From: Paulinella micropora
Taxonomy: Eukaryota > Cercozoa > Imbricatea > Euglyphida
Assembly (NCBI GenBank): GCA_009731375.1
Contig: BJOX01000199.1
Location: forward strand, 423,581-454,113
Reading direction: 5' to 3'
DNA length: 30,533 nucleotides
Below the pieces are notes generated by a model, which saw only the letters and a program-made list of their open reading frames with translations, made no database searches and was not told the DNA's origin. The position numbers and the translations under genes are program-made. Below are positions 1 through 9,690 of the stretch, in pieces. Positions within the stretch are counted from its first letter, which is position 1, and every line of letters starts with the position of its first letter.

Positions 1-606
1 ACAATAACATATATACATAACATAACAACATAATATTAATATCACCGCACAATATATCTAAACAGAAATATTAATTTTAATAACTATAATATAATATTAA
101 TACTGAGCAGCTGAATACTAATTTAATATCGATATCTTCCTTAATACGCTCAACTAGTACTGAATAACTAGGTTTCCACCTTAGATAAAGGTATAACTTA
201 CTAGCTATACTTTTCACGTGGACGTTCCCTGAGTCCAATTGTAAAATTGTTCTCTCAATAAAAATGAAGAAGAAGAAGAAGAAGGGAGGGACCGAGAACT
301 CCACCAACAAAATGAATGGTGCAAACCTCCCACCAGAGTTTTCAATGTTTTCCTTCTGAACGTTACACACAAAACAAAAGATTTCAAGTCAACTCCACTC
401 ACTTGCCTCACTGAGAAGGGATTTGGAAGTGGCGTCTTCTTTATAAAGGGGACAATTATGAGTGAGGGAGAAAGTTGTTTCTCTAGGGAGGGAGGCTGTT
501 TGAGATTTTAATTTGATTTTGGCATAAGTAGTGTATTTGGTTCTCCTGTTCGCCTTGTCTGTAAAATTTTGTAACAATAAGCTTCATTCTGAAACGTAAG
601 TACTTC
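1..606. other. AT-rich sequence without recognised gene
   Basis: The stretch is AT-rich. It has a short GAA/AAG run near 266-285, which on the minus strand gives meaningless Phe/Ser-rich frames. Open frames of 60-97 codons on the minus strand overlap one another and show no motif. I see no RNA gene or clear promoter. Confidence 0.6.
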
Positions 607-675
607 TTGTATGCCTTTGTTAAAGCTACAGAATCGTTCTTTGATACTTGGTTGTCTTGGGCTGGTACTATCTCT

Positions 676-882
676 TATGTGTGTATGTTATGTGTGTATG
701 TTATGTACGTATGTTATGTATGTATATTATGTATGTATGTTATGTATGTATGTTATGTATGTTATGTATGTATGTTATGTATGTACGTTATGTATGTATG
801 TTATGTATGTATGTTATGTATGTATGTTATGTATGTATGAATTGTATGTATGAATTGTATGTATGTAATATGTATGTAATCT
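676..882. repeat. Compound (TATG)n/(TATGT)n microsatellite
   Basis: Units TATG and TATGT alternate, with scattered TACG variants. Because the 4- and 5-base units mix, all three plus frames stay open as Met-Tyr-Val-Cys repeats. Those frames are artefacts of the repeat and not genes. Confidence 0.95.
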
Positions 883-1206
883 ATCACGGTAATGTACGCG
901 TGGATGCATGTCTTTGCATCTAAGTGCACAAATGTATATGCAATGTGTGTCATCGTGCCATCAATATGTATGTATGCATGCATGAATGTGCATCTCTTTT
1001 TCAGTATGTATACATTCTTACGTGTGCAATATTTTAGACATGTGTACATGTGCATATGATTGGTGTGTATATATGCATTAATATGAATACACACTCATAT
1101 GCACATACATAATATACACCCCGTTGAAGCGAGCTGTCGAACCTGAGCTTGTACTCAAAAGATACATACATACATACATACATACATACATCGTTACACA
1201 CATATA
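883..1206. other. Degenerate ATGT/CATA-rich spacer
   Basis: The sequence looks like an eroded TATG microsatellite with many substitutions. It ends in a purer (ATAC)n run at about 1162-1190. No coding or RNA feature is supported. Confidence 0.6.
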
Positions 1207-1680
1207 TCACATTTTCACATAGTTGTGCTGCAACAACAACATGCCGAAAGGCCAGCCTGTTCTAACTCGTGCAACCCGTCATGTATACATACATCTAATA
1301 TACATACATGCATTTACTCATGTATACATTTCTATAGCATTCTCACATAATTGTGTTGCGACAACAACATACCAAAAGGGGAGCTCGTGCTACTTGCTGG
1401 CGAAGATATAAAATATACGTACATACATACACTCATATACACACAAAAATAACATTCTCACATAACCACACATATATGCACATACACAACGTAGCCAATG
1501 CCGAAAGGAGAACCTGTGCTAACTTGCGCGACCTGAAAATATACATACATATATATACTCATTTACACATATGTATAAATAACATTCTCAGACGGTTGTG
1601 TTGCGGAAACGAACATGCCGAAAGGGCAGGCCGTGCTACCTTGTGCGACCTGTGGGGGAGCTTGCCGAGCTGGCAGGTGT
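1207..1680. repeat. ~125 bp minisatellite, four degenerate copies with embedded (CATA)n
   Basis: The anchor CATTCTCACATA recurs near 1210, 1338, 1453 and 1583, so the spacing is 128, 115 and 130 bp. Each copy continues with a block like TGTTGCGACAACAACATGCC, then GAAAGG..GCC(T)GT(G/T)CTA..TTG(T/C)GCGACCTG, and then a variable CATA/TATA run. The fixed blocks are better conserved than the microsatellite parts. Open frames here (for example plus 1353-1952) are by-products of the repeat. Confidence 0.85.
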
Positions 1681-1859
1681 GTATGTATGTATGTATGTAT
1701 GTATGTATGTATGTGTATGTATGTATGTATATATGTGTATGTATTATGTACGTATGTATGTACGTATGTATGTATGTACGTATGTATGTATGTATGTATT
1801 TATGTATGTATGTACGTATGTACGTATGTACGTATGTATGTATGTATGTATGTATGTAC
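1678..1859. repeat. (TATG)n microsatellite with TACG interruptions
   Basis: About 180 bp of nearly uninterrupted TATG units lie directly after the last copy of the 125 bp minisatellite. TACG variants (single T to C changes) recur every few units in the second half, which suggests units spread by slippage after mutating. Confidence 0.95.
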
Positions 1860-2228
1860 GCAGCTGCATTTCCGAGCTGCAAGCCGCAGATGAGTGGTCC
1901 ATCTTTCGAAGAGGAGGGTCTATACAGGTACGACATCACGAGTGGAAAATAGCACCACAGAGAGAATGCTCACAAAGATGAGCACATCACCCATGAAAGT
2001 GCTCAGGGCGGTTAATTCTGTTGGAAAAATCAAAACATCATATTACATCGCTTGTACGTGTTTGATTGACCTTGCTTTTGCGTGCCTGCGCATGTATCTG
2101 CCTATGAGCTTGCATCTTTATCCTCTCGTGTTGGGGATGTCTTGACAGCTACTGCATTTTTCGATCATTCTCTGTATTTCAGTACTTAGATCCTTGATCA
2201 ATCTGAATGTAAATGTGTGTGATTTCTT
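1860..2228. other. Unique sequence between microsatellites; possible small exon
   Basis: No gene is recognised. The part 1863-1926 is bounded by an AG (TACGCAG) and by a good donor-like CAG|GTACGA, and is open in more than one frame, so it could be a short exon. There is no homology that I recognise to choose a frame. A short TATG run follows from 2229. Confidence 0.25.
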
Positions 2229-2283
2229 TGTATGTATGTATGAATGAATGCATGTATGTATGTATGTATGTATGTATGTATGG
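2229..2283. repeat. (TATG)n microsatellite
   Basis: A run of TATG with one TGAA variant. The unique stretch 2284-2413 after it is open on the plus strand and encodes a Cys/His pattern WCPLCSTTGHYAC just before the next microsatellite. Confidence 0.9.
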
Positions 2284-2424
2284 GTAGTGGCTGGACATAC
2301 CAGGGACCATTCCAGGACAAGGCGATGAAAATGTGCTTAAGGGATTTTTACTCAACTATGTCATCGGAAAGGGAGTGGTGTCCATTGTGCTCGACTACTG
2401 GTCACTATGCATGTATGTATTTAC

Positions 2425-2573
2425 ATACACACACACACACATACATACATACATACATACATAGATACACACATGGATACATATTGGTATATATACATAC
2501 ATACATACATACATACATACATACATACATGTTTGTATATATACATACATACATATATACATATATACATACA

Positions 2574-2607
<34 letters not shown>

Positions 2608-2714
2608 CATACATATATATACGTAGACACACATACACACGTATGTATGTATGTATGTATGTATGTATGTATGTGTGAGTGTGTACGTGTATATATGTAT
2701 GTATGTATGTATGT
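2425..2714. repeat. Head-to-head (CATA)n / (TATG)n microsatellite
   Basis: About 210 bp of CATA units (2425-2637) switch near 2638 to about 75 bp of TATG units on the same strand. The two halves are reverse complements, so the array is a large imperfect inverted repeat able to fold into a hairpin or cruciform. The open frames over it on both strands are low-complexity artefacts. Confidence 0.95.
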
Positions 2715-2757
2715 GTGCATTTCCAAGCACGAATAACTCGTAAGCATATATTGAAAT

Positions 2758-3258
2758 ATGTCTTTGTTCTTTGTGTGCAGTGTTCGAGATGCAGTGAGAT
2801 GTTTTGTGTGTCAATTCAATTTCCAAGACGTTGAGCACTCGTGCTGTATGCGAGAGCTCTCAGAAGCACGAGAGAGGCATCACATAGATGTAAAGTCGCT
2901 CCTTAATCACCAGACAAATAACCAGCCATGCTTCTCGCTGAGGCTATCATCAGCCTGTTATGTTACACCTCGTCGCAACGGCAAAGAAAAAAGTAACAAA
3001 GCCGGCAAAACGAGGCCGGCTATTGGTTTGCGCCGCTTAGAGCTGGGCGGTGTGACCTTCAATACACCTCGACCGGAGAAAGCCATCACTCCAAAAAGGA
3101 CTTCTAAACGACAGCAGACCGAATCGCATGTGCGGTTCAAAAAAAGTTATAGAAGGGAACGCCGCGTTGTTGATGAGTCTTTATTTAAGCGACACAGAAC
3201 AATAGATCGAGACAGGAGGGGTGGCACACTCACTCGGAACGCATCTAATACTCAGTGA
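2758..3258 (+). CDS. Hypothetical protein or terminal exon, 166 codons
   Basis: This is one of the few non-repetitive open frames in the first 5 kb. The N-terminal third is Cys-rich (CFVC at residues 15-18, CC at 29-30). The C-terminal half is strongly basic, rich in Arg/Lys and with no hydrophobic segment. A pyrimidine-rich stretch ending in TGTGTGCAG lies at 2766-2780, just inside the frame, so the true coding start may be an acceptor there and not the Met at 2758. I recognise no family. It may be the last exon of a gene whose earlier exon holds the WCPLC..GH motif near 2377-2413, with the microsatellite as intron, but this is inference. A random open frame is equally possible. Confidence 0.3.
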   Translation: MSLFFVCSVRDAVRCFVCQFNFQDVEHSCCMRELSEARERHHIDVKSLLNHQTNNQPCFSLRLSSACYVTPRRNGKEKSNKAGKTRPAIGLRRLELGGVTFNTPRPEKAITPKRTSKRQQTESHVRFKKSYRRERRVVDESLFKRHRTIDRDRRGGTLTRNASNTQ

Positions 3259-3487
3259 GCTTGACTTGAATCTTTACTAGTCTTTCACTTGAATATAATT
3301 GTCTTCAAGTGCAACGAGCCTCAGCAACAGCCGCAACCACAACCCGTGTGCATGTCATGGAAGATAATCATCTGCTTGACTCGAAAGTTGATTCTGAAGT
3401 CTTAAGAGCCTTTACCAGATTAAGCACTGAGCGAGTTGTCACAATAAAATGTGAAAGTGACCGATAATCAGTGACAGCGGCCGCACT

Positions 3488-3612
3488 GACATCATGCAAA
3501 CTCAGAGTCGGGGCCGGGCCTGACAGCATGCAAACTCAGATGCCGCGGCAGTTTACTATTTAAATCGTGACACTGACTGCATGCAAACTCACTGTCGGAG
3601 TCGGGCCCTAGC
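3488..3612. repeat. Three copies of a TCATGCAAACTCA motif in G/C-rich sequence
   Basis: CATGCAAACTCA occurs near 3495, 3529 and 3579, each followed by a GC-rich tail like GAGTCGGGGCCGGGCC. The copies are 34 and 50 bp apart and degenerate. They may be remnants of a local tandem duplication or a cluster of binding sites. The rest of 3259-3752 shows nothing recognisable. Confidence 0.5.
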
Positions 3613-3752
3613 TTTTGATAGTAAGGGCAGGCCAGGCGGCCCGTCGGAAGCGACCGTGACTGACTTAGGACTCTATGAGACTGAGCACTTTAAGAACAGG
3701 CAAAAATCATTACTGTTGACATTTCATTCAACTCATTTTTCATCGGACCCGA

Positions 3753-4542
3753 ATATATCGGAATGAATACCGTACCGGACCGAATTACTAAGTTAATATT
3801 GTGTTAAACTTTCTTCAAGTTTTTTACTTCAGTCGAGTTTACACAGGCTCAGTTCTATTTTGAGTCGGGGCACGAGTCCGTTACTTTGCATTTTTCCGTT
3901 TCCAGTATTTCAAGTATCAACTGTCATAACTTGTAGTTGTTACGTTTTCAACTGCTGTTACTTGAACATATCAATTTATTTCCCTTTACCTGTTATCTTT
4001 GACGTTTAGAAAATGTCAACTATTGCCTTTTCAAGTCAGAGTCTCCAATATCTATATTTTTCCCCACGGCCTGGACCGTCCCCTCAAGTCACAAGTTTTC
4101 AAAGTTCCGGTTTTAGTCATCATAGGAAATAATAATAATAGCGTAAAAGGATAGGTAAAAATGGCATCCAAACCAGGTCACGTTGAAACTTGAGTGGCAG
4201 CCTTGCGTCTTTTTTAATTTTTTTTTCTCAGACTGACTTGAACTTGCACAACCGTAGGCTCTACACTCAGCTAGTACACAACTCTTATCCACTTGTAATG
4301 TCACGGTCACATTGGTTCTCAGAATTTGTATTGTTTCGCAAGGGACAAGTAGTCTGTCAAGCAAGTCACTGTACTGAATAAACTGGAATTGACCGATCCA
4401 GAGTCTGAGCCTGAGTTTTGGTAAACTTCCCTGACCTCGGAAATATTTTGAGGTCAATTGACAGCCGCCCGCCGTGTGTGTATTCAAGTCAATGCCGGCC
4501 ACGGTTGGTAATTTCCTCGCAGGGGGTTAATCCAAGACTTAC
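3753..4542. repeat. Dispersed repeat, copy A (class unknown)
   Basis: This block aligns collinearly with 25604-26273. Shared landmarks include TATCGGAATGAAT, CGTACCGGACCGAA, TTAATATTGTGTTAAACTTTC, GTAGTTGTTACGTTTTCAA, TTAGAAAATGT, AATTTGTATTGTTTCGCAA, GGACAAGTAGTCTGTCAAGC, AATAAACTGGAATTGACC and CAAGACTTACA at the right end. Many indels separate the copies and copy A is about 120 bp longer. No protein or terminal inverted repeats are seen. It could be an old solo LTR (it contains AATAAA-like signals and ends in ACA) or a non-autonomous transposon. Confidence 0.75.
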
Positions 4543-4882
4543 AATTCCGAATTTCTCTATATTTTTCGGACTCGAAGAGTCACACTCTGTGTGTGCTGTC
4601 GGCAGCTCAAATTGGGGAACTCCTACCTGAACTTGGAAACACCAACAGCGAACACACTCAAGGTCACTCCTCACACTCACAGTACACAGCTAGTTCACCT
4701 GTCTTCAAGTGTACGTGCATGATGACCGTTGAGTACGCTCACCACATGCAGAGAGGCGACTTTGCACTATGTATTGAAGTTCAAGTTCTATTCAAGTTCA
4801 TTGCATACATAGGGCAGTCCCTCAGCCAAACCATCGAGTAGCAATCATCACACAAGGTCTCCTTTGCAAAGTCCAGACCTTT
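4543..4882. other. Intergenic sequence, nothing recognised
   Basis: Unique sequence of ordinary composition. Small open frames on both strands overlap and carry no motif. Confidence 0.5.
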
Positions 4883-5318
4883 TTGCTACACGGTGGGTCT
4901 TTGACGTTCAGGTGTGAACAAGAGCCTTCCAGCTTCCTTTCCACGCCCCAACTACGATCTGGTCTCCAGGGAGATCCGCTACCGAAACGAATGCCTGAGC
5001 ATTTTTCGAACCTTGCGCACTACTCTCAAGCTCCACTTCATGGATACGTCCAGAAGGCCCTCAAGGAGGGCTCGGCAAAGAAGCTCTCTCCCAAGATGGA
5101 TGGAATCAGCCGCGCCCACTTCATCAAGGTAGTCTTCACGATTCTTGAAAAAGAACTTTGCCCACTCCCATCGAAAGCAATCAAGGATGGCCTCTCATCT
5201 TGAGGAGGAACCTTTTATTGCCATGCAGCCCCTTGAGCAGATGGTAGATTATTGGCTCGACCCTTCTGTATTCCATAAGTGGACCTTTTATAGAGACTCT
5301 GAGGTGAGAGAGACTTAG
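4883..5318 (+). CDS. Possible coding fragment, frame uncertain
   Basis: Two overlapping plus frames (4883-5203 and 4914-5132) and a third (5187-5318, 43 codons from the ATG at 5187) together look coding. The composition shifts to higher GC and the predicted peptides are not low-complexity, for example PNYDLVSREIRYRNECLSIF in the second frame and FIKVVFTILEKELCP in the first. Protein-like character moves from one frame to the next, as expected of a pseudogene with frameshifts. I do not recognise the family. It lies about 100 bp upstream of the Gag-like gene and may be part of the same decayed element. Confidence 0.25.
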
Positions 5319-5537
5319 CCATTAGTCGCTACAACGATTTAGCGAAAAAGGTTGGCTGGGCCCAGACCCCGGATTACGTCCCCGCATCTTTACGCTACGT
5401 GACGGGCCCAGCGCTCACAGGCACGGCGGCACTACCATGGGGCCATCACGCCCTCTGCCGACAGCTCAGCTACGACGACGGTCACGGCCACGACGACTAC
5501 GATGCCTGCGGTCACGACGACAACTGGATTCCCAGCT

Positions 5538-5572
<35 letters not shown>

Positions 5573-5928
5573 GTCCATCGTCAGCACCGTCTTCAGCAGC
5601 TCCCTCGACTATCCTCTCCCCCTCATTTCGTCCCCCGGCAGTTCCAACCCCGACGAGGCTTTACTCACCGCGCCCACGACGAGGCGGCGGATTACTCCCA
5701 CTTTTTGCAGGTCGAGCATTTCGTCCCCTGGCAAGCAGCCTGGGCCCTACAGGCGGGTTGGATACCCAAAGGTCTCTGTTTAGCCGACCGCCACCGACAT
5801 CCGATGGGCTACTTTCCCCACAACAGTCAGCCTACGGCTCAGTTCCGACCCCGACGTTCTTCGCCGGAGCCCTAGCTTCCCCGGCTCGTTTTCCACCACC
5901 CCCCCCCCCCCCCCCCCCCCGGTTCCCG

Positions 5929-5938
5929 NNNNNNNNNN
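5929..5938. other. Assembly gap (10 N) after a poly-C run
   Basis: Ten N follow a run of about 23 C at 5898-5920. The length is probably a placeholder, so the reading frame across it cannot be trusted. Confidence 0.95.
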
Positions 5939-6835
5939 AGGTGGGATGGACGAAGAGGAAGACGAATCAGAGGACAACAGACAGGCACGACCTCTATTCG
6001 CCTTCTCTCCCCAGCGAGCGGAGGAATCGGCCGCACCTACGGGCCCTCTCGAATCACGCCGAGACGAGCAGCCAGCTGCCCGTACTGCCCCACGACGCGG
6101 TGTAACTTTCGCCATAGATACGCAGACGACCCCGCCGGCTAGCGGCGGGGACAGAGAAGGTAAGGCAGACGATACTGTCACCGCTCCCATAGCTTCCGAT
6201 GGCAAGTCCGGTAGTATTGCAACCGAACCCGCAGCAACAGCGACCGAAGCAGGGGTCACGAATCCCTCCGGCTGCAATACGGCGGCTGACACGGCTTCCA
6301 CTAGTCGAGAGCCGACTTCAGAGAGTAGCTCCTGGGGTGCCCTGCAGTCACGAACCCGCAGCGGTGTGCCTTTCGGTGGCAGCACCATCCTTATGATGGC
6401 CGCACCCACGGAGTCCGCCACGGAACAGTACCAACACCGGTTGAGGGAGATCAGGAAGATGAAATTCGACCAAGTGTCACTAGGGTACACGCTGCGTTTT
6501 TTCCTCTCCAACCTTACTCTCTTCATGAACCACAGTCAGAGGCCGAAATCTTCCTCAATGCGTGGGCAGCAAGAATCTCTTTTAAGGACTCCTTCGTGAT
6601 GTCCCTGCAACTTTTGCCATGGGTTTGGTTAGATTACCGCGTAGACTCACGATGGAAAGTAGACATAGTTTACGATGTCACCAAATCTTTCGGCCCAAGC
6701 TACAGGAATGACATGAAGCGACGAGCGAAAGAAGATCTGGCTACCTTTATCACACGCTTGCAGAAGCTCTTTAGGCAGCTGAAGAACGAAGGCCTAGTGG
6801 CCGAGGAAGCCCATACGTATGAGGTAGCCCGGCGA

Positions 6836-6887
6836 TGTGTCTCCCTTATGGAGATACAACATGTGTCTCCCCTATGGAGATACAACA
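6836..6887 (+). repeat. 26 bp tandem duplication inside the Gag-like gene
   Basis: The unit 6836-6861 is followed directly by a copy at 6862-6887 with one T/C difference in the CTCCC(T/C)TATGG part. Because 26 is not a multiple of three, it shifts the frame. Coding character resumes after it in the frame expected if one copy were absent. Confidence 0.9.
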
Positions 6888-7154
6888 CATTAATTCCATG
6901 CAGAAAGAGCGGAAGAGGAAAGGTATTCCGCCGACTCGCACGTTAGAAGAGCTGAAGTACCTCATCCTCAAAGCCAACCCTCACGTTTTGACGGATTGGG
7001 ACCCCAAGATCATCCCGATGGCCCCGAAGTCCGACTCCAGCCGACGCCCTCCTCGCAAGGAGAAGGCCAAGCCGAGCATCAAGAAGACGAGGACCAAGTG
7101 GCCCCGCGACATCCCTTCAGGCAGTCAACTGCAAGTCGTGGCGAAGCAAGCATA

Positions 7155-7930
7155 TAGCTGTGATTTACGATTGCATCATCAATAGATGATGCCATCATCA
7201 ATAGATGATGCCTGGACATCAATATATGATTGCATCAGCTATAGTGACGGAATCACATAAGTATGTTATTTACGATCGCGTCATCCATAGATGATGCCAT
7301 CATCAATAGATGATGCCATCATCAATATATGATTGCATCAGCTATAGCTATAGCTGACGGAATCACAGAAGTATGTTATTTACGATCGCGTCATCAATAG
7401 ATGATGCCATCATCAATAGATGATGCTATCATCAATAGATGATGCCATCATCAATATATGATTGCATCAGCTATAGCTGATGGAATCACATAAGTATGTT
7501 ATTTACGATCGCGTCATCAATAGATGATGTCATCATCAAGAGATGATGCCATCATTAATATATGATTGCATCAGCTATAGCTGACGGAATCACATAAGTA
7601 TGTTATTTACGATCGCGTCATCAATAGATGATGCAATCATCAATAGATGATTACATCTCATATAGCTGATGCAATCGGATATAGCTGATGCAATCACACA
7701 AGTATGTAGATGACGTGCTTTTACGATCGCATCGTCAATAGATGATGCAATCATCAATAAATGATTGCATCTCAATGATATTATAGTTGATACAATCGGA
7801 TATAGCTGATGCAATCACACAAGTATATAGATGACGTGCTTTTACGATCGCATCGTCAATAGATGATGCAATCATCAGTTGAATAGATGGTTGCATCTAA
7901 TACAGCAGACGAAATCACACAAGTACATGG
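7155..7930. repeat. Satellite of hairpin units, ~100-123 bp higher-order period
   Basis: The basic motif is ATCATCAATAGATGAT, a 6 bp inverted repeat around AATA, repeated one to four times per block. Each block ends with ATGATTGCATCAGCTATAGCTGA and TCACATAAGTATG, then TTATTTACGATCGCGTC. The anchor AAGTA(T/C) recurs at 7259, 7369, 7492, 7596, 7700, 7821 and 7921 (spacing 110, 123, 104, 104, 121, 100). Blocks differ mainly in how many hairpin motifs they hold. The array starts abruptly at the end of the Gag-like coding sequence. There are no conserved-length unique spacers, so it is not a CRISPR array. Confidence 0.9.
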
Positions 7931-8238
7931 ATGACGCAGCATGAATTGGCAGTTTAGTTACAGTGCCGACACTGCTCTAAATATCACATGAAGGGATGCT
8001 TAGTCTAATATTACCCGGCAAGCAAGTGCTTAATATATTAAATTTGTATATAATGACAAACCATGTTCTATTAAATAAAAAAATTGAATTATAACTGTCA
8101 TTGGTTAATGAACTCAGAATTGTAGTTTGGGTACAGCAACGAGCTTTGAACCGTCGGGCTCTGCCATAGCTCCAAGTGGTGTTGGTACAACAATAACGGC
8201 TCCAAGCAATTGATCCAACAAAACCAGTCTGGGTTCAC
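7931..8238. other. Intergenic, nothing recognised
   Basis: AT-rich unique sequence between the satellite and the transposase-like pseudogene. No repeat or open frame of note. Confidence 0.5.
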
Positions 8239-9690
8239 CTAGAGAAGTCTTCGTGAGAGTCCCCGTTGAGAACAGCAAGGGATTTTCCAAGGACTGCTGG
8301 AGAAAGTTGACGGTACAATGACTGCTCTGAGGAAACGCAGACGCTTGCCTGATCCTGACTGAGATGGCTCGTGTTGAGCAACTTCAATACCAAAATCAAC
8401 CCTGTTCCATGATTTGTTTCGCAGTAGCACGAAACTCACGGAGCTGTCCATCGCGCGTCGCTCACTCAAGCCGCGTGTGCAGGTGAAACGTTGCCCGTGC
8501 AGAACGAATTTATTAAACTGAAACGCTTTGCCTGTCAGTGTTCTCTCCACGTCTGCTGGGATCAAGTCCCTACAGGTAAAGGTTTATATCAAACTATGTA
8601 CCAAGCAGCACAATGGCATACTTACAAGTACAATGAAACGATGCTAAGTCTTTGCCAAGGAGTTCCTTGCAAAATAATTGTATAATTTAAAATCGTAGAC
8701 TATGCGCAATCGGATATACAATAATCTAACTGATAAAGCAGTCATACATGTGTCATTTTCGACTTTGTCAATAGCGTTCTATACATTAAAAAAATTTAAA
8801 CCATAAATATGCATGATACAAAGTTATCACATTGATCATATTCTCAAAAAATCAGCTACCAATATTAATATCAACATACTCAGTTACACATGATTTCAAG
8901 TAGGGTGCATCATTCACACCTGCAAAATCAAAAAGCGATGACTTACAATTTTCATGCACTGCCATTAATGATAATTTGATACTCACCTGATTTCTTGCAG
9001 CTCATGCCGCCGTAAATTGCGCCATGGCGACTTTGTTAGTGGACTTCCTTCGGGATACTCAGTTACGTTCAGGCGCGTACCTGTTCTTTCCCTTCGTTCC
9101 AATATATCACTTGCAATCGCAGCCAAATATTATTCTCTGGTGGTAGTTGAAGTTTCAGTTCCCGAACCGTCATCATTAATTATTTCGCAAGCAACTCCAT
9201 CAACCGAGAGCGTTTGCAACTTTTCCAACTCATCCTGGGCAACCACTACGGTGCCCAGTTTCATTCTCCCGATCCTGCTTCTAATGACAATGTTCTCCAT
9301 GACAGCCTCAACGTCAGATCGCCTGTTCATGGATGAGACCAACCGCCAAATGATTTTCTCCATGCGGAAGCACCAGTACAACACTACGGGGCCGACGTCG
9401 CTTACATTTTCCAGCAGATGCCTGATTCGGTGGAATTGAAGCGGGTGGCACATAGGAGGCACAATCTTGCGATGCAACCTTTGAAATCATGTTTCCAACC
9501 TACGCAGCTTTTCAGACAATTCTTGCGTGACTTTTTTTGGAAGCAGCCAACCGGAAAATGCAACACAAAGTAGTAAGGTATTCGCCTTGAAATCCGCCTT
9601 ATCGATCAACCCGTTGCTTGAATATATCATTCGCCACATTGTGACAGAACGTACCAATCTTCACCGGACATGGATCCTCCCGATCTGCAA
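8239..9690 (-). pseudogene. Transposase-like pseudogene with intron (CACTA/Tnp2-type, DUF4218-like)
   Basis: One minus frame runs from about 9640 to 8987, interrupted only by in-frame TGA near 9487 and TAA at 9130. It ends at a perfect donor CAG|GTGAGT (intron starts at 8986). The intron ends at 8570 with CCTTTACCTGTAG, and the next exon (8569-8239) continues in phase across a split Arg codon. The core reads FHRIRHLLENVSDVGPVVLY followed by WCFRMEKIIWRL. This resembles the DUF4218 region C-terminal to Tnp2-type (CACTA/EnSpm) transposases, with its HLL..(I/V)...GP...YW.F.ME pattern. Upstream, LLLCVAFSGWLLPK fits the preceding part of that domain. The second exon has FVLHGQRFT and RAMDSSVSFVLL, like the family's C-terminal tail. 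Further upstream (to about 9690) sense moves to another frame. The family call is from memory of the pattern. The intron and stops are seen directly. Confidence 0.5.
8570..8986 (-). other. GT-AG intron of the transposase-like pseudogene
   Basis: On the minus strand the donor is AATCAG|GTGAGTATC and the acceptor is AAACCTTTACCTGTAG|GGAC. Removing 417 bases joins two open segments in the same frame, with the codon split as AG|G. This is the clearest splicing signal in the window and shows that the host splices ordinary GT-AG introns. Confidence 0.7.

Larger units (their letters stand above)
5437..7185 (+). pseudogene. Gag-like retroelement protein, frameshifted
   Basis: The N-terminal part is Pro/Ser/Thr/Arg-rich low-complexity sequence with a (CGTCAT)n run near 5535-5575, and a 10 N gap after a poly-C run leaves its frame unknown. 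From 5946 a 217-codon frame starts with an acidic stretch (DEEEDESED). It ends in a segment typical of Gag capsids in layout. Protein-like sequence then moves to another frame near 6525-6600 and continues at 6596-6860 (LPWVWLDYRVDSRWKVDI, then a Lys/Arg-rich helix with FITRLQKLFRQL). A 26 bp tandem duplication at 6836-6887 breaks it again. The last part (to about 7140) is Lys/Arg/Pro-rich. No zinc knuckle, protease or RT follows, because a satellite begins at about 7155. Assignment to a Gag family rests on layout and is moderate only. Confidence 0.5.

Noticed and set aside
607-1094. Open frames of Met-Tyr-Val-Cys or Ile-His-Thr repeats over TATG arrays (also 1353-1981, 2244-2838, 26583-26883, 29916-30210)
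   Set aside because: Four-base repeats without stops stay open in every frame; there is no non-repetitive protein content.
3160-3240. Arg-rich C-terminus of the 2758-3258 frame as an RNA-binding domain
   Set aside because: Basic composition alone is not a domain, and coding status is itself uncertain.
5780-6526. 248-codon minus-strand frame opposite the Gag-like gene
   Set aside because: It is a shadow of the plus-strand frame with complementary composition and crosses a gap.
7155-7930. Short repeats with near-regular spacing, CRISPR-like at first sight
   Set aside because: Spacers are themselves repeated, unit number varies, the genome is eukaryotic, and no cas genes are present. It is a satellite.
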